Part shown: in pieces, positions 40,270 through 49,120 of the stretch
Numbering within the stretch: position 1 is the stretch's first letter
Layout of the letters: the number at the start of each line of letters is the position of its first letter
Assembly: GCA_934512155.1 (NCBI GenBank)
Contig: CAKSWS010000006.1
Location: 1 to 64,000 of the forward strand
DNA: 64,000 nt
Origin: an uncultured Eubacterium sp.
Lineage (GTDB): Bacteria; Bacillota; Clostridia; Oscillospirales; Acutalibacteraceae
Direction: 5' to 3'
The notes under the pieces: model-generated
Told to the model about the DNA's origin: nothing
Database searches by the model: none
Seen by the model: the letters and a program-made list of their open reading frames with translations, nothing else
Made by a program: the position numbers and the translations under genes

Positions 40270-41700
40270 ATGAAATCATTTAAAGAAGCGGCTATGAATG
40301 TCGTTATTAAGCAGGCAATCAAATATGCAAGAAAAGACTTTAACTCAAACGCTCCTAAACTTCTTTCATTGCTTGAAATGGCAGATGTTAAGAAGGTAAA
40401 CAGAAGCACCTATGCAGGTCTTCATAAGGTTCTTGACGACCCAACAAACAACTGGATGGTTTTTGCAAAAAATCTTATTTGCGAAACAAATGAAGATGTT
40501 GTTATGAAGTTGGTTCCGCCTGCACTTAATGTTGCAATTAACAGTTATTCCGTTCGTATGGACGCTATTGAAAAATACGGCTGTAATGTGCCTTGGGCAA
40601 TTCTTATGGACCCTACTGCTGCTTGTAACTTAAAATGCAAGGGCTGCTGGGCAGCGGAATACGGTCATGAAAGTTCACTTTCTTATGACGATTTAGCAAG
40701 AATTATTAAGCAGGGTAAAGAATTGGGTACATATATGTATCTTTATACCGGCGGCGAACCAACAATGAGAAGGGCAGACCTTATGCGCCTTTGCCGTGAA
40801 AATCCCGACTGCATTTTCATGAGTTTCACAAACGGCACTCTTATTGATGACAGTTTTGCAGATGAAATAGGCGAGGTCGGTAACTTCCTTCCTGCATTTT
40901 CTATTGAAGGTTATGAAGAGGAAAACGATTTTCGTCGTGGCAACGGCACATTCCAAAAATGTACTGCCGCAATGAAACGTTTAAAAGACAGAGGAATTCC
41001 TTTTGGTGCTTCTCTTTGCTATACAAGCAAAAACACAAATGTGCTTTCTTCCGATGAATATATGGATTGGCTTATTGATAAAGGCGTAAGATTTGCGTGG
41101 TTCTTTACTTATATGCCAACAGGCAACGGTGCTGTAACCGAACTTATGGTTTCGCCGGAGCAGCGTGCCACTATGTATAAAAAGATGCATGAATGGCGTC
41201 ATACAAAGTCTATTTTTGCACTTGATTTCTGGAATGACGGCGAATATGTTCAGGGCTGTATTGCCGGCGGTCGTCATTATTTCCATATTAATTCAAACGG
41301 CGACTGCGAGCCATGTGCATTTGTTCATTATTCTAACGTTAATATTAAGGAATGCAGTGTACTCGATGCTCTTCAAAGTCCGTTATTTATGGAATACAAA
41401 AAGAATCAGCCATTTAACAACAATATGCTTCGTCCTTGCCCTGTTCTTGATAATCCGGGGGCAATCAGCAAAATGGTGCACGAAACAGGTGCATATTCAA
41501 CAGAAATGCAAAATCCTGAATCTGCAAATGCATTGTTTGATAAAACCATTGAAGCTGCAAAGGCATGGAAAATTAAAGCAGATGAACTTTTCGACAGAGA
41601 TGAGTACATTGCAAAACATGTTAAAGACGAAAACATGTATAATTTTGAAAAATCAGATGAAGAAAGAGACTTTGAAGAATTTACAAAAACAGAAGACTGA
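40270..41700 (+). CDS. Radical SAM protein of unknown function
   Basis: The 476-residue enzyme has the radical SAM cluster CNLKCKGC (C119, C123, C126), the GGE motif in YLYTGGEPTMRR, and an SAM-binding FSIEGYEE segment. A C-terminal region has further Cys (CIAGGRHYFHINSNGDCEPCAF and a later RPCPVLDNP) that could bind an auxiliary cluster, SPASM-like. The 118 residues before the cluster form a helical domain not seen in simple members. SD AGAGGG precedes the ATG. The adjacent genes give no clue to substrate. Confidence 0.85.
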   Translation: MKSFKEAAMNVVIKQAIKYARKDFNSNAPKLLSLLEMADVKKVNRSTYAGLHKVLDDPTNNWMVFAKNLICETNEDVVMKLVPPALNVAINSYSVRMDAIEKYGCNVPWAILMDPTAACNLKCKGCWAAEYGHESSLSYDDLARIIKQGKELGTYMYLYTGGEPTMRRADLMRLCRENPDCIFMSFTNGTLIDDSFADEIGEVGNFLPAFSIEGYEEENDFRRGNGTFQKCTAAMKRLKDRGIPFGASLCYTSKNTNVLSSDEYMDWLIDKGVRFAWFFTYMPTGNGAVTELMVSPEQRATMYKKMHEWRHTKSIFALDFWNDGEYVQGCIAGGRHYFHINSNGDCEPCAFVHYSNVNIKECSVLDALQSPLFMEYKKNQPFNNNMLRPCPVLDNPGAISKMVHETGAYSTEMQNPESANALFDKTIEAAKAWKIKADELFDRDEYIAKHVKDENMYNFEKSDEERDFEEFTKTED

Positions 41701-41725
41701 TTTCAGTTTTAATATTTTAAAACAA

Positions 41726-41748
41726 GGGCATATCGTTTCGGTATGCCC
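41726..41748 (+). terminator. Weak hairpin after the radical SAM gene
   Basis: GGGCATA/TATGCCC stem with a 9-base loop, but without a convincing T tract. It may only reduce read-through into the CorC gene. Confidence 0.35.
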
Positions 41749-41777
41749 ATAAGTTCATTTATAAAGGAGTAAAAGTT

Positions 41778-43043
41778 ATGGATAGCGATTCTGTCCCATT
41801 AATTATTGTTATGGTGGTGCTCGTTTGTTTAAGTGCCTTTTTTTCATCTGCCGAAACGGCTTTTTCATCTTTAAATAAAGTTAAGTTAAAGGCAATGGCA
41901 AATAATGCAAAACATGCAAAAAAAATAGAACGGGCACTTTCTCTTTCAGAAGAGTATGATGTTGTTTTGTCTACAATTTTAATAGGCAACAATATTGTTA
42001 ACATTGCCTGTACTGCAATTTCAACCATTGTTTTCACCACTGCATTGGGTGAAAATTTGGGCCCCACAATTTCTACAATAGTAATGACGGTTATTGTGCT
42101 TATTTTCGGCGAAATTACGCCAAAGCAAATTGCCAAGGAACGTGCAGAAAAATATGCCGTTGTTATTGCACCTATTGTTAAATTCTTTATTGTAGTTTTC
42201 AGTCCTTTAAGCCTTTTTTTCAGAGGTTGGACCAAATTGTTAAATAAGGTTTTCGGTTTGGGCAAGGTAAGCACCATAACAGAAGAAGAACTTAAAACAT
42301 ATGTCAGTGAGGCACACACAGGCGGCGAAATTGATGATAATGAATCAAAGCTTATTCGTTCTTCCATTGAATTTGATGATATTGATGTGTGCGATATTTT
42401 AACTCCTCGTGTAGATGTGGATGCTGTGGATAAGTATGCTTCTTTTGATGAAATAGAAAAGCTGTTTAAATCAAGCAATCATAGCAGACTCCCTGTTTAT
42501 ATTAATGACATTGATAATATTGTGGGCTTAATTCATCACCGTGATTTTGAAGAAGCAAGGGACAGAAACTTAAAATCTCTTCGCACTATTTTAAAGCCTG
42601 TTCCCAGTGTTTCACCTGACACAAAAATTTCAAAGCTTCTTCGTATTTTGCAAAAAAATAAAACTCATTTGGCTGTTGTTATTGATGAATTCGGCGGTAC
42701 AGAGGGCATAGTAACTCTTGAGGATATTTTGGAAGAGCTTGTCGGCGAAATTTGGGATGAACACGATGAGGTTTCAGTGGATATTGAAAAAGCAAGCGAT
42801 AATGAATATGTAGTGGACGGCAGTGCCTCTCTTGAAGACTTTTTTGAATATTTTAAAATCAATAGGGTTGAAGATGAAGTTACAACCGTAAACGGATTTA
42901 TTATGATGCTTCTTGATAAAATACCCCAAGTTGGCGATGAGGTTGAATTTAATAATATTTCGGCAAAGGTTTTAAGTGTAGACGGTAAAAGGGCAGATAA
43001 AATTAAAATTACCTTAAAGGAAAAAGAAAATGATGTTCAGTAA
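41778..43043 (+). CDS. CNNM/CorC-type membrane protein (hemolysin family)
   Basis: The 421-residue protein has a DUF21 membrane domain with about four TM helices (about 1-190), a CBS pair (about 205-325, with LTPRVDVDAVD and VGLIHHRDF) and a C-terminal CorC_HlyC domain (about 340-421). Such proteins are linked to magnesium or other cation export. The name hemolysin is historical. SD AAAGGAG precedes the ATG. It overlaps pth by 14 bases. Confidence 0.92.
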   Translation: MDSDSVPLIIVMVVLVCLSAFFSSAETAFSSLNKVKLKAMANNAKHAKKIERALSLSEEYDVVLSTILIGNNIVNIACTAISTIVFTTALGENLGPTISTIVMTVIVLIFGEITPKQIAKERAEKYAVVIAPIVKFFIVVFSPLSLFFRGWTKLLNKVFGLGKVSTITEEELKTYVSEAHTGGEIDDNESKLIRSSIEFDDIDVCDILTPRVDVDAVDKYASFDEIEKLFKSSNHSRLPVYINDIDNIVGLIHHRDFEEARDRNLKSLRTILKPVPSVSPDTKISKLLRILQKNKTHLAVVIDEFGGTEGIVTLEDILEELVGEIWDEHDEVSVDIEKASDNEYVVDGSASLEDFFEYFKINRVEDEVTTVNGFIMMLLDKIPQVGDEVEFNNISAKVLSVDGKRADKIKITLKEKENDVQ

Positions 43044-43623
43044 AAACAGCGGCGGATACGAATTTTTAATTGTCGGCTTGGGTAATCCCGGTGCAAAATA
43101 TGAAATGACACGCCACAACGCAGGCTTTTTGGCAGTTGATTTGTTTGCAATAAAAGAAAATTTTAATGTTAAAAAGTTAAAATTTCACGCTCTTGTGGGC
43201 GATGTTAAAATAGACGGTAAAAAGTGCCTTGTAATGAAGCCGCAAACATTTATGAACAATTCCGGCGAATCTGTAGGCGAGGCGGCGAAGTTTTATAAAA
43301 TTCCGCCTGAAAATATAGTTGTTATATCAGATGACATTTCTCTTGACATAGGGAACATACGAATTAAGCGTAAAGGCTCTGCCGGCGGTCATAATGGGCT
43401 TAAAAGCATTATTGCTCATTTGGGCAGTGAGAATTTCATAAGAATTAAAGTGGGTGTGGGTAAAAAGCCTTTTGCCGATTATGATTTGGCAGATTGGGTT
43501 TTAGGCAGATTTCCAAAAGATAAAGAAAGTGATTTAAAGCAGGCACTGGAAAGCGCTGTTGATTCAATTCCTTATATTGTAAATAACCAAATAGATAAAG
43601 CTATGAATCTTTATAATTCATAA
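43030..43623 (+). CDS. pth: Peptidyl-tRNA hydrolase
   Basis: It recycles tRNA from dropped peptidyl-tRNA. The 197-residue protein has VGLGNPGAKYEMTRHNAGF with catalytic His (about H29), MKPQTFMNNSGESV, and SDDISLD followed by GSAGGHNGLKSI. These are the complete set of Pth motifs. The start is one of two adjacent ATGs inside the end of the CorC gene. It is followed 25 bases later by mfd, the common pth-mfd arrangement of Gram-positives. Confidence 0.96.
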   Translation: MMFSKNSGGYEFLIVGLGNPGAKYEMTRHNAGFLAVDLFAIKENFNVKKLKFHALVGDVKIDGKKCLVMKPQTFMNNSGESVGEAAKFYKIPPENIVVISDDISLDIGNIRIKRKGSAGGHNGLKSIIAHLGSENFIRIKVGVGKKPFADYDLADWVLGRFPKDKESDLKQALESAVDSIPYIVNNQIDKAMNLYNS

Positions 43624-43648
43624 GTTTGTCAGAAAGAAGAAAAATAAT

Positions 43649-46600
43649 ATGTCATGCTTTTCTGAAATATTTTTAAAAAGCAGTGAATTTAAAAGCCTCT
43701 CAGCAGCTGCCGACCCGTTTGGCACTCCTGTGGGGGCTGTCGGCGTGCCTGACGGGTTTAAGCCTCATTTAATTCACTCTGTTATATGCGAAAAAGGTAA
43801 AAAAGCCTTGGTAATAACTCCTGATGAGGCTTCGGCCGTAAGAATGAGCGAAAATTTAGGTGCAGTTTCCCCAGGGGTGCTTTATTATCCCTCTCGTGAA
43901 TTTACTTTTCAGCAGGTTGCAGGCATTTCTCACGATTTTGAGCATATTCGCTTGGGTGTGCTTTCTGCCGTTTTAAACGGTGAATATACGGCGGTGGTTT
44001 GCTCTGTTAATGCCGCAATGCAAATGACAATGCCGCCTAAAGAATTGAAAAAAAGAACGGTAAAAGTAAGCGTTAACGATATGCTTAATGTTGAAGAATT
44101 TACAAAGCAGCTTGTTTTTGCAGGCTATTCACGTTATGACCAGGTTGACGGAACGTCTCAATTTGCCGTTAGGGGCGGAATTATAGATGTTTTTCCGCCG
44201 GGATTTGACGAGCCTGTTCGTATCGAACTTTGGGGAGATGTTGTAGACACAATTACTTGCTTTGACATTTCAACGCAAAGGCGAACAAGAAAAATTGCAA
44301 ATATTGAAATTATTCCGGCAACGGAGGTTCTTTTTGATTCAAAAGAAAAATTTGCCGAAAAAATAGAAGATTTGGCAGCCTCATTAAAAGGCAAGGCAAT
44401 TAAAGCAAGGGAAAAATTACTTGCAGATGCAGAAAATCTTGAAAACGGCATTTCTCTTATATGTTGCGATAAATATTTGCCATTGGCATATGAAAGCAAC
44501 GGTATTTTTGATTATTTTGAAAATAATTTGCTTTTTGTTTGCGAAAGCGGAAAAACTAAAGAAAAAGCAGTTAATCAATTTAAATTAATGACCGAACAGG
44601 TTAAATGGTATCTTGAGGACGGTACACTTTGTAAAGGCATAGATAAGTTTTCTTTAAATTTTGACGAGCTTAAAGATATTTATGAAAACCATGGTGCTGT
44701 TTATCTTGATTCATTGCCACGTGGCTCTTTTGATACCGGCGTTTCCGACCTTTCAAATTTTACTATTCAAAGCTTCGGTGCTTGGAACGGCACATTTGAG
44801 CAGCTGAAGGAAGACTTGCAGCCCCTTGTTGAGAAAAAATACACTGTTTGTGTTATGGCAGGCACTGTGCGAAATGCAAAGGCACTTGCTTATGATTTGC
44901 AAGAGGCAGGTTTTAATGCTGTTTTCAGCAACGGTTATCCGCAAAAATTTCAACCGTCTGCCGTAACGGTGGTAACGGGTACGGTAACAGCAGGCTTTCA
45001 GTTTTCAGTTGTTAAGTTTGCGCTTATAACTCATACACGAACTTTGCAAAAAAAGAAAAAGAAGGCAAAAACAAATTCAAAAAATGCCATTCATTCTCTT
45101 GATGAACTTTCAGTGGGCGATTATATAGTTCATAATATCCACGGAATCGGTATATTTGAGGGAATTCAGGCGCTTGAGCTTAATAAGGTTAAAAAGGATT
45201 ATATTAAAATTTCTTATGCCAAAGGCGATGTGCTTTATGTGCCTGTAACCCAGCTGGATTTGGTTTCAAAGTATATCGGCCCCGGTGAAAATAACAACAG
45301 GGTTAAAATTAATCGTCTTGGCGGTAATGAATGGAAAAAGGCAAAAGCCAAAGTTCGTTCGTCTGTTAAGGACATGGCAAAGGAACTTATTGCTCTTTAT
45401 GCAAAACGAATGAGTACAAAAGGCTATGCTTTTTCTGAAGATACGGATTTACAGCGTGATTTTGAGCTTCGTTTTCCTTATGACGAAACAGACGACCAGC
45501 TTAGGTGCGTAGATGAAATCAAGCGTGATATGGAACGCTCTGCACCTATGGACAGATTGCTTTGCGGCGATGTGGGCTTCGGTAAAACGGAAGTGGCTCT
45601 TCGTGCGGCATTTAAGTGCGTGTCAGAGGGTAAACAGTGTGCAATTCTTGTTCCTACCACGGTTCTTGCAATGCAGCATTTTAATACAGCTCGTTCAAGA
45701 ATGGAACCTTTCCCCGTTAAGGTGGAAATGCTTTCAAGGTTTGTAACACCAACAAAGCAAAAGCAGGTGCTAAAAGAACTTGAAACCGGCAATGTGGATT
45801 TGCTTGTAGGCACGCATCGTATTATAAGTAAGGATATTAAGTTTAAAGATTTGGGACTTCTTATAGTAGATGAAGAACAACGCTTCGGTGTTGCCCAAAA
45901 GGAAAAAATGAAAGAGAAATTTCCACGTGTGGATGTTTTAACTCTTTCGGCTACGCCTATTCCCAGAACACTTAATATGGCAATGAGTGGCATAAGAGAT
46001 ATGAGCCTTATTGAAGAGGCTCCCGGCGACAGGCATCCCGTTCAAACATATGTTATTGAATATGATTTCGGAGTTTTGGTTGAGGCAATGGAGCGTGAAC
46101 TCGCCCGTGGCGGTCAATGCTATTATCTTCATAATAATATTGAAACAATAGAGGCTGTTGCTATAAGAATAAAAAAAGAAATTCCCGATGCCAATATAGG
46201 TATTGCTCACGGCAGAATGACGGAAGAACAGCTTTCGGATGTATGGGCAAAACTTTTAAGCGGCGAAATAGATATTCTTGTTTGCACAACTATTATAGAA
46301 ACCGGCATTGATGTTCCAAACGTTAACACGTTAATTATTGAAAATGCCGACAGAATGGGGCTTGCCCAGCTTCATCAAATAAGGGGCAGGGTAGGCAGAA
46401 GCTCACGCCGTGCATTTGCGTATTTAACATTTACCCGTGGTAAGGAATTAAGCGACATAGCTACTCGCAGGTTAGAGGCTATTCGTGAATATACGGAATT
46501 CGGCAGCGGCTTTAAAATTGCTATGCGTGATTTGGAAATCAGGGGTGCCGGTTCTATTTTGGGCAATAAACAACACGGCCACATGGAAGCCGTTGGTTAT

Positions 46601-47107
46601 GATATGTACCTTAAACTTTTGGGCGATGCCGTTGCAGAGGAAAAAGGAGAGATTAAGGAAGACGAAGAAGAAAAAGAATGCCTTATTGATTTGCCTATTG
46701 AAGCACATATTCCCGAAAGTTATATCAGCTCAACTCCACAGCGTTTGGCTATGTATAAACGCATTGCCGCTATAAGAAGCGACAGTGATGCAAATGATGT
46801 TTACGATGAGCTTAAAGACAGGTTTGGCACTCCGCCAGAGGCAATTTGCGGTCTTGTGGAAATTTCACTTTTGCGAAATGTTGCCGCCAAAGTGGGAATT
46901 TATGAAATCAGTCAGCGCAACGGCTCTGTTTTGTTTTATATGAAAGAGCCTGATATTAAGCTTGTTGCCGAGCTTAATAAAGCAATGAAGGGCAGAGTGT
47001 TGCTTTCTGCTTCAAAAAAAGCATATATTGCCGTTAAACTTGCAAACGAATCTTCTCTTGAAACAGTAAGAAATTCCCTTTCCGTAATGGAAAAAGTTTG
47101 TGAATAA
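43649..47107 (+). CDS. mfd: Transcription-repair coupling factor Mfd
   Basis: It removes stalled RNA polymerase and recruits UvrA. The 1152-residue protein has the UvrB-like N-terminus, the RNA polymerase interaction domain (SVGDYIVHNIHGIGIFEG, about 490-507), RecG-like helicase motifs (LLCGDVGFGKTEVALRAA, LLIVDEEQRFG, LSATPIPRTLNMA) and the C-terminal TRCF domain. Length is normal. The N-terminus contains a GC-richer stretch encoding a Gly/Pro-rich loop. Its terminator overlaps the next gene's ribosome binding site. Confidence 0.97.
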   Translation: MSCFSEIFLKSSEFKSLSAAADPFGTPVGAVGVPDGFKPHLIHSVICEKGKKALVITPDEASAVRMSENLGAVSPGVLYYPSREFTFQQVAGISHDFEHIRLGVLSAVLNGEYTAVVCSVNAAMQMTMPPKELKKRTVKVSVNDMLNVEEFTKQLVFAGYSRYDQVDGTSQFAVRGGIIDVFPPGFDEPVRIELWGDVVDTITCFDISTQRRTRKIANIEIIPATEVLFDSKEKFAEKIEDLAASLKGKAIKAREKLLADAENLENGISLICCDKYLPLAYESNGIFDYFENNLLFVCESGKTKEKAVNQFKLMTEQVKWYLEDGTLCKGIDKFSLNFDELKDIYENHGAVYLDSLPRGSFDTGVSDLSNFTIQSFGAWNGTFEQLKEDLQPLVEKKYTVCVMAGTVRNAKALAYDLQEAGFNAVFSNGYPQKFQPSAVTVVTGTVTAGFQFSVVKFALITHTRTLQKKKKKAKTNSKNAIHSLDELSVGDYIVHNIHGIGIFEGIQALELNKVKKDYIKISYAKGDVLYVPVTQLDLVSKYIGPGENNNRVKINRLGGNEWKKAKAKVRSSVKDMAKELIALYAKRMSTKGYAFSEDTDLQRDFELRFPYDETDDQLRCVDEIKRDMERSAPMDRLLCGDVGFGKTEVALRAAFKCVSEGKQCAILVPTTVLAMQHFNTARSRMEPFPVKVEMLSRFVTPTKQKQVLKELETGNVDLLVGTHRIISKDIKFKDLGLLIVDEEQRFGVAQKEKMKEKFPRVDVLTLSATPIPRTLNMAMSGIRDMSLIEEAPGDRHPVQTYVIEYDFGVLVEAMERELARGGQCYYLHNNIETIEAVAIRIKKEIPDANIGIAHGRMTEEQLSDVWAKLLSGEIDILVCTTIIETGIDVPNVNTLIIENADRMGLAQLHQIRGRVGRSSRRAFAYLTFTRGKELSDIATRRLEAIREYTEFGSGFKIAMRDLEIRGAGSILGNKQHGHMEAVGYDMYLKLLGDAVAEEKGEIKEDEEEKECLIDLPIEAHIPESYISSTPQRLAMYKRIAAIRSDSDANDVYDELKDRFGTPPEAICGLVEISLLRNVAAKVGIYEISQRNGSVLFYMKEPDIKLVAELNKAMKGRVLLSASKKAYIAVKLANESSLETVRNSLSVMEKVCE

Positions 47108-47110
47108 GTA

Positions 47111-47148
47111 AAAACACCTCAGGGCATAATGTTCTTGAGGTGTTTTTT
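47111..47148 (+). promoter_or_regulatory. Terminator-like hairpin containing the next gene's SD
   Basis: 11-bp stem AAAACACCTCA (47111-47121) pairs with TGAGGTGTTTT (47136-47146), followed by T residues up to 47148. The 3' arm contains GAGGTG, the only good SD for the ATG at 47149, and the T tract is the SD-to-start spacer. The hairpin can therefore end mfd transcription and, in read-through RNA, hide the SD of the LytM gene. Confidence 0.7.
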
Positions 47149-47838
47149 ATGTCATCAAATTCTAAAAAAGAAAATAAAAATTTAAAGGCGCTTTTTTCCG
47201 TAATTTGCTTGTCTGTTATTGCTCTTGGGGTTATTGTTTATTTTACAACTGCCGATAAAAAAGAAAACACGGTTAACGAACCCACTACAGTGGTGGAAAC
47301 AAGTGCCGTTCAGCGCAGTGTAACTGTTGAAGAAACACAATCTTCAACTACACAGGTGCAAACCCAGCCGGAAACACAGCCTACAACCGAAAGCAGTTCC
47401 ATGCCGCTTACGGATACCAATACTCCTTATAAAAGTTTTTACAAGTATCCGTTAACGGAAGCTGTATTAAACGGTTATTCGGAGGAACTTATTTTAAACA
47501 AAACAATGAACGATTACAGAAGCCATACTGCAGTGGATTTTAAAGGCGCATTGGGTGATGAAATTGTTGCAGTAAATGACGGCGTTGTGTTGGATGTTTA
47601 CAATGACGCTCTTTATGGTGTTACGGTTAAAATTGATCACGGCGGCAAACTTGTTGCTTATTATTGCGGATTGGACAGTGCATCCGTTTCGGCAGGCGAC
47701 AGCGTTAAAATAGGCGGCGTTATCGGCACGCTTGGCAATGTTCCGTGTGAGAAAGCTGATGAGTCTCATCTTCATTTTGAAATGAAACTTGATGAAAAAT
47801 CGGTTAATCCTCTTGATGTTATGGGCAAAACAGAATGA
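47149..47838 (+). CDS. SpoIIQ-like membrane LytM (M23) protein
   Basis: The 229-residue protein has an N-terminal TM helix (about 15-37), a Thr/Glu-rich linker (about 45-90) and a LytM domain. The first metal motif reads YRSHTAVDF and the last SHLHFEM, both intact, but the usual YAH position reads YYCGLD, so the third His is missing. Architecture and the SHTAVDF motif resemble SpoIIQ, the forespore half of the engulfment channel, where hydrolase activity is not always kept. No spoIIIA genes are nearby, so the assignment is tentative. It could be another wall hydrolase. Confidence 0.7.
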   Translation: MSSNSKKENKNLKALFSVICLSVIALGVIVYFTTADKKENTVNEPTTVVETSAVQRSVTVEETQSSTTQVQTQPETQPTTESSSMPLTDTNTPYKSFYKYPLTEAVLNGYSEELILNKTMNDYRSHTAVDFKGALGDEIVAVNDGVVLDVYNDALYGVTVKIDHGGKLVAYYCGLDSASVSAGDSVKIGGVIGTLGNVPCEKADESHLHFEMKLDEKSVNPLDVMGKTE

Positions 47839-47851
47839 TTTTAAGGCATGC

Positions 47852-47881
47852 AAAAAGACCGTTCACCTGAACGGTCTTTTT
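47852..47881. terminator. Bidirectional terminator
   Basis: Inverted repeat AAAAAGACCGTTCA/TGAACGGTCTTTTT between convergent genes. Either strand gives a stem with a T tract. Confidence 0.9.
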
Positions 47882-47904
47882 CGTTATATTATATTAAGTA
47901 TGTG

Positions 47905-48954
47905 TTAAATAAATACCGATACAACGTATCCGATATAACCGGCAAGCATAACTACACCCTGCCATCTGTGAAATTTCTTTGTTGCAATAGTTGGGAAAAT
48001 TGCTACCGCTATTGCCGCAAGGCAAACGACCATATCAATTGTAACAGATGATGCGGAAACGGCGAGTGCGCCTGTTCCTTTGCCCATTGAAACAAAAGAG
48101 CAAATCGGTAAAATTAATGTTAAGTCAATAATATTTGCGCCTAAAATATTGCCAACGGAAAGTGCGCCAACCTTCTTTTTAAGCGCTGTAATTGTTGTAA
48201 CAAGTTCAGGTAAAGATGTGCCTATTGCAATGGCGATAACACTTATAACTCTTTGCGGCACATGAAGGCTTATTGCAATTTCGGTGCCGTAATCAACAAG
48301 CAAATCTGCACCGATAATCGTTCCTGCCGCACCTAATGCAAACATAATAATGTTTTTTGCCCAGTCGCCTTTTGTGGCTGTTTCTTTTGTTGGCACAATG
48401 TCGTCTTCTTCCTGAACTCCTATATTGTCAGGGCTTGGTTCAATTTGTGTTTGGTTGTTTTTCATTGAAATAAAGTTTTCAATAAAAAATGTAATGAAAA
48501 TAACAATTAAAACTATAACGCCAACGGTAGAAAGGCTGTAATATGAGCCTGTTTCGCCTTCAAAGTCCATCGTTTTCTTCGTCGTAAATATACAGCCTAA
48601 AACAAGTGCTGCCGATGCGCCAAACATCATAAGTGCTTTTGGTGTAAACTCTTTTCTTTTAATAGCAAATGGCATACAAACTATGAATAAGCCCATAATC
48701 ATTGCCGTGTTTGCCGTAACAGAGCCTATTGCGTTACCTGCCGCCATATCAACGTTGCCTTTAATTGTAGCCTGAATACTTACAATCATTTCAGGCAATG
48801 TTGTTGCAATGGAAACAATGGTTGCACCTATAACAAACTTTGGCACGCCTAAAACTTCTGCAATCCAACTTGCACTGTCTACAAACCAGTCGCCGCCTTT
48901 AATGATAAGAACAAGACCTACTACAAACAATACATACATTAAAACTGTTTGCAT
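47905..48954 (-). CDS. CaCA-family calcium/sodium antiporter
   Basis: It exchanges Ca2+ (or K+) for Na+ across the membrane, as in YrbG. The 349-residue protein has ten hydrophobic helices in two inverted halves. Each half carries an alpha repeat: GATIVSIATTLPEMIVS and AIGTSLPELVTTITALKK, with the ion-binding Glu. An acidic cytoplasmic loop (EEDDIVPTKE) separates the halves. ATG 48954 has SD AAAGGTGG. The 166-base gap to the divergent CapA gene is AT-rich with no clear further signal. Confidence 0.92.
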   Translation of the reverse strand: MQTVLMYVLFVVGLVLIIKGGDWFVDSASWIAEVLGVPKFVIGATIVSIATTLPEMIVSIQATIKGNVDMAAGNAIGSVTANTAMIMGLFIVCMPFAIKRKEFTPKALMMFGASAALVLGCIFTTKKTMDFEGETGSYYSLSTVGVIVLIVIFITFFIENFISMKNNQTQIEPSPDNIGVQEEDDIVPTKETATKGDWAKNIIMFALGAAGTIIGADLLVDYGTEIAISLHVPQRVISVIAIAIGTSLPELVTTITALKKKVGALSVGNILGANIIDLTLILPICSFVSMGKGTGALAVSASSVTIDMVVCLAAIAVAIFPTIATKKFHRWQGVVMLAGYIGYVVSVFI

Positions 48955-49120
48955 AATTTTTACCACCTTTTATTTTTTATTGTTCATTTTTTTGCAGTTT
49001 TATCATATTACTACAAATGCACACTGTTTGTCAATGTTTTCCATTAATAAATCTTTATTGCTTAAACTTTTAATATATGATAAAATTAAAATATAATTAA
49101 ACACGGAAAGCAGTGATTGT

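Noticed and set aside
41759-42478. 239-codon minus-strand ORF
   Set aside because: It is fully antisense to the CorC-type gene, has low-complexity Ser/Thr-rich content and no recognisable domain.
45478-45993. 171-codon minus-strand ORF inside mfd
   Set aside because: It is antisense to the helicase motifs of Mfd, so its openness follows from codon bias there.
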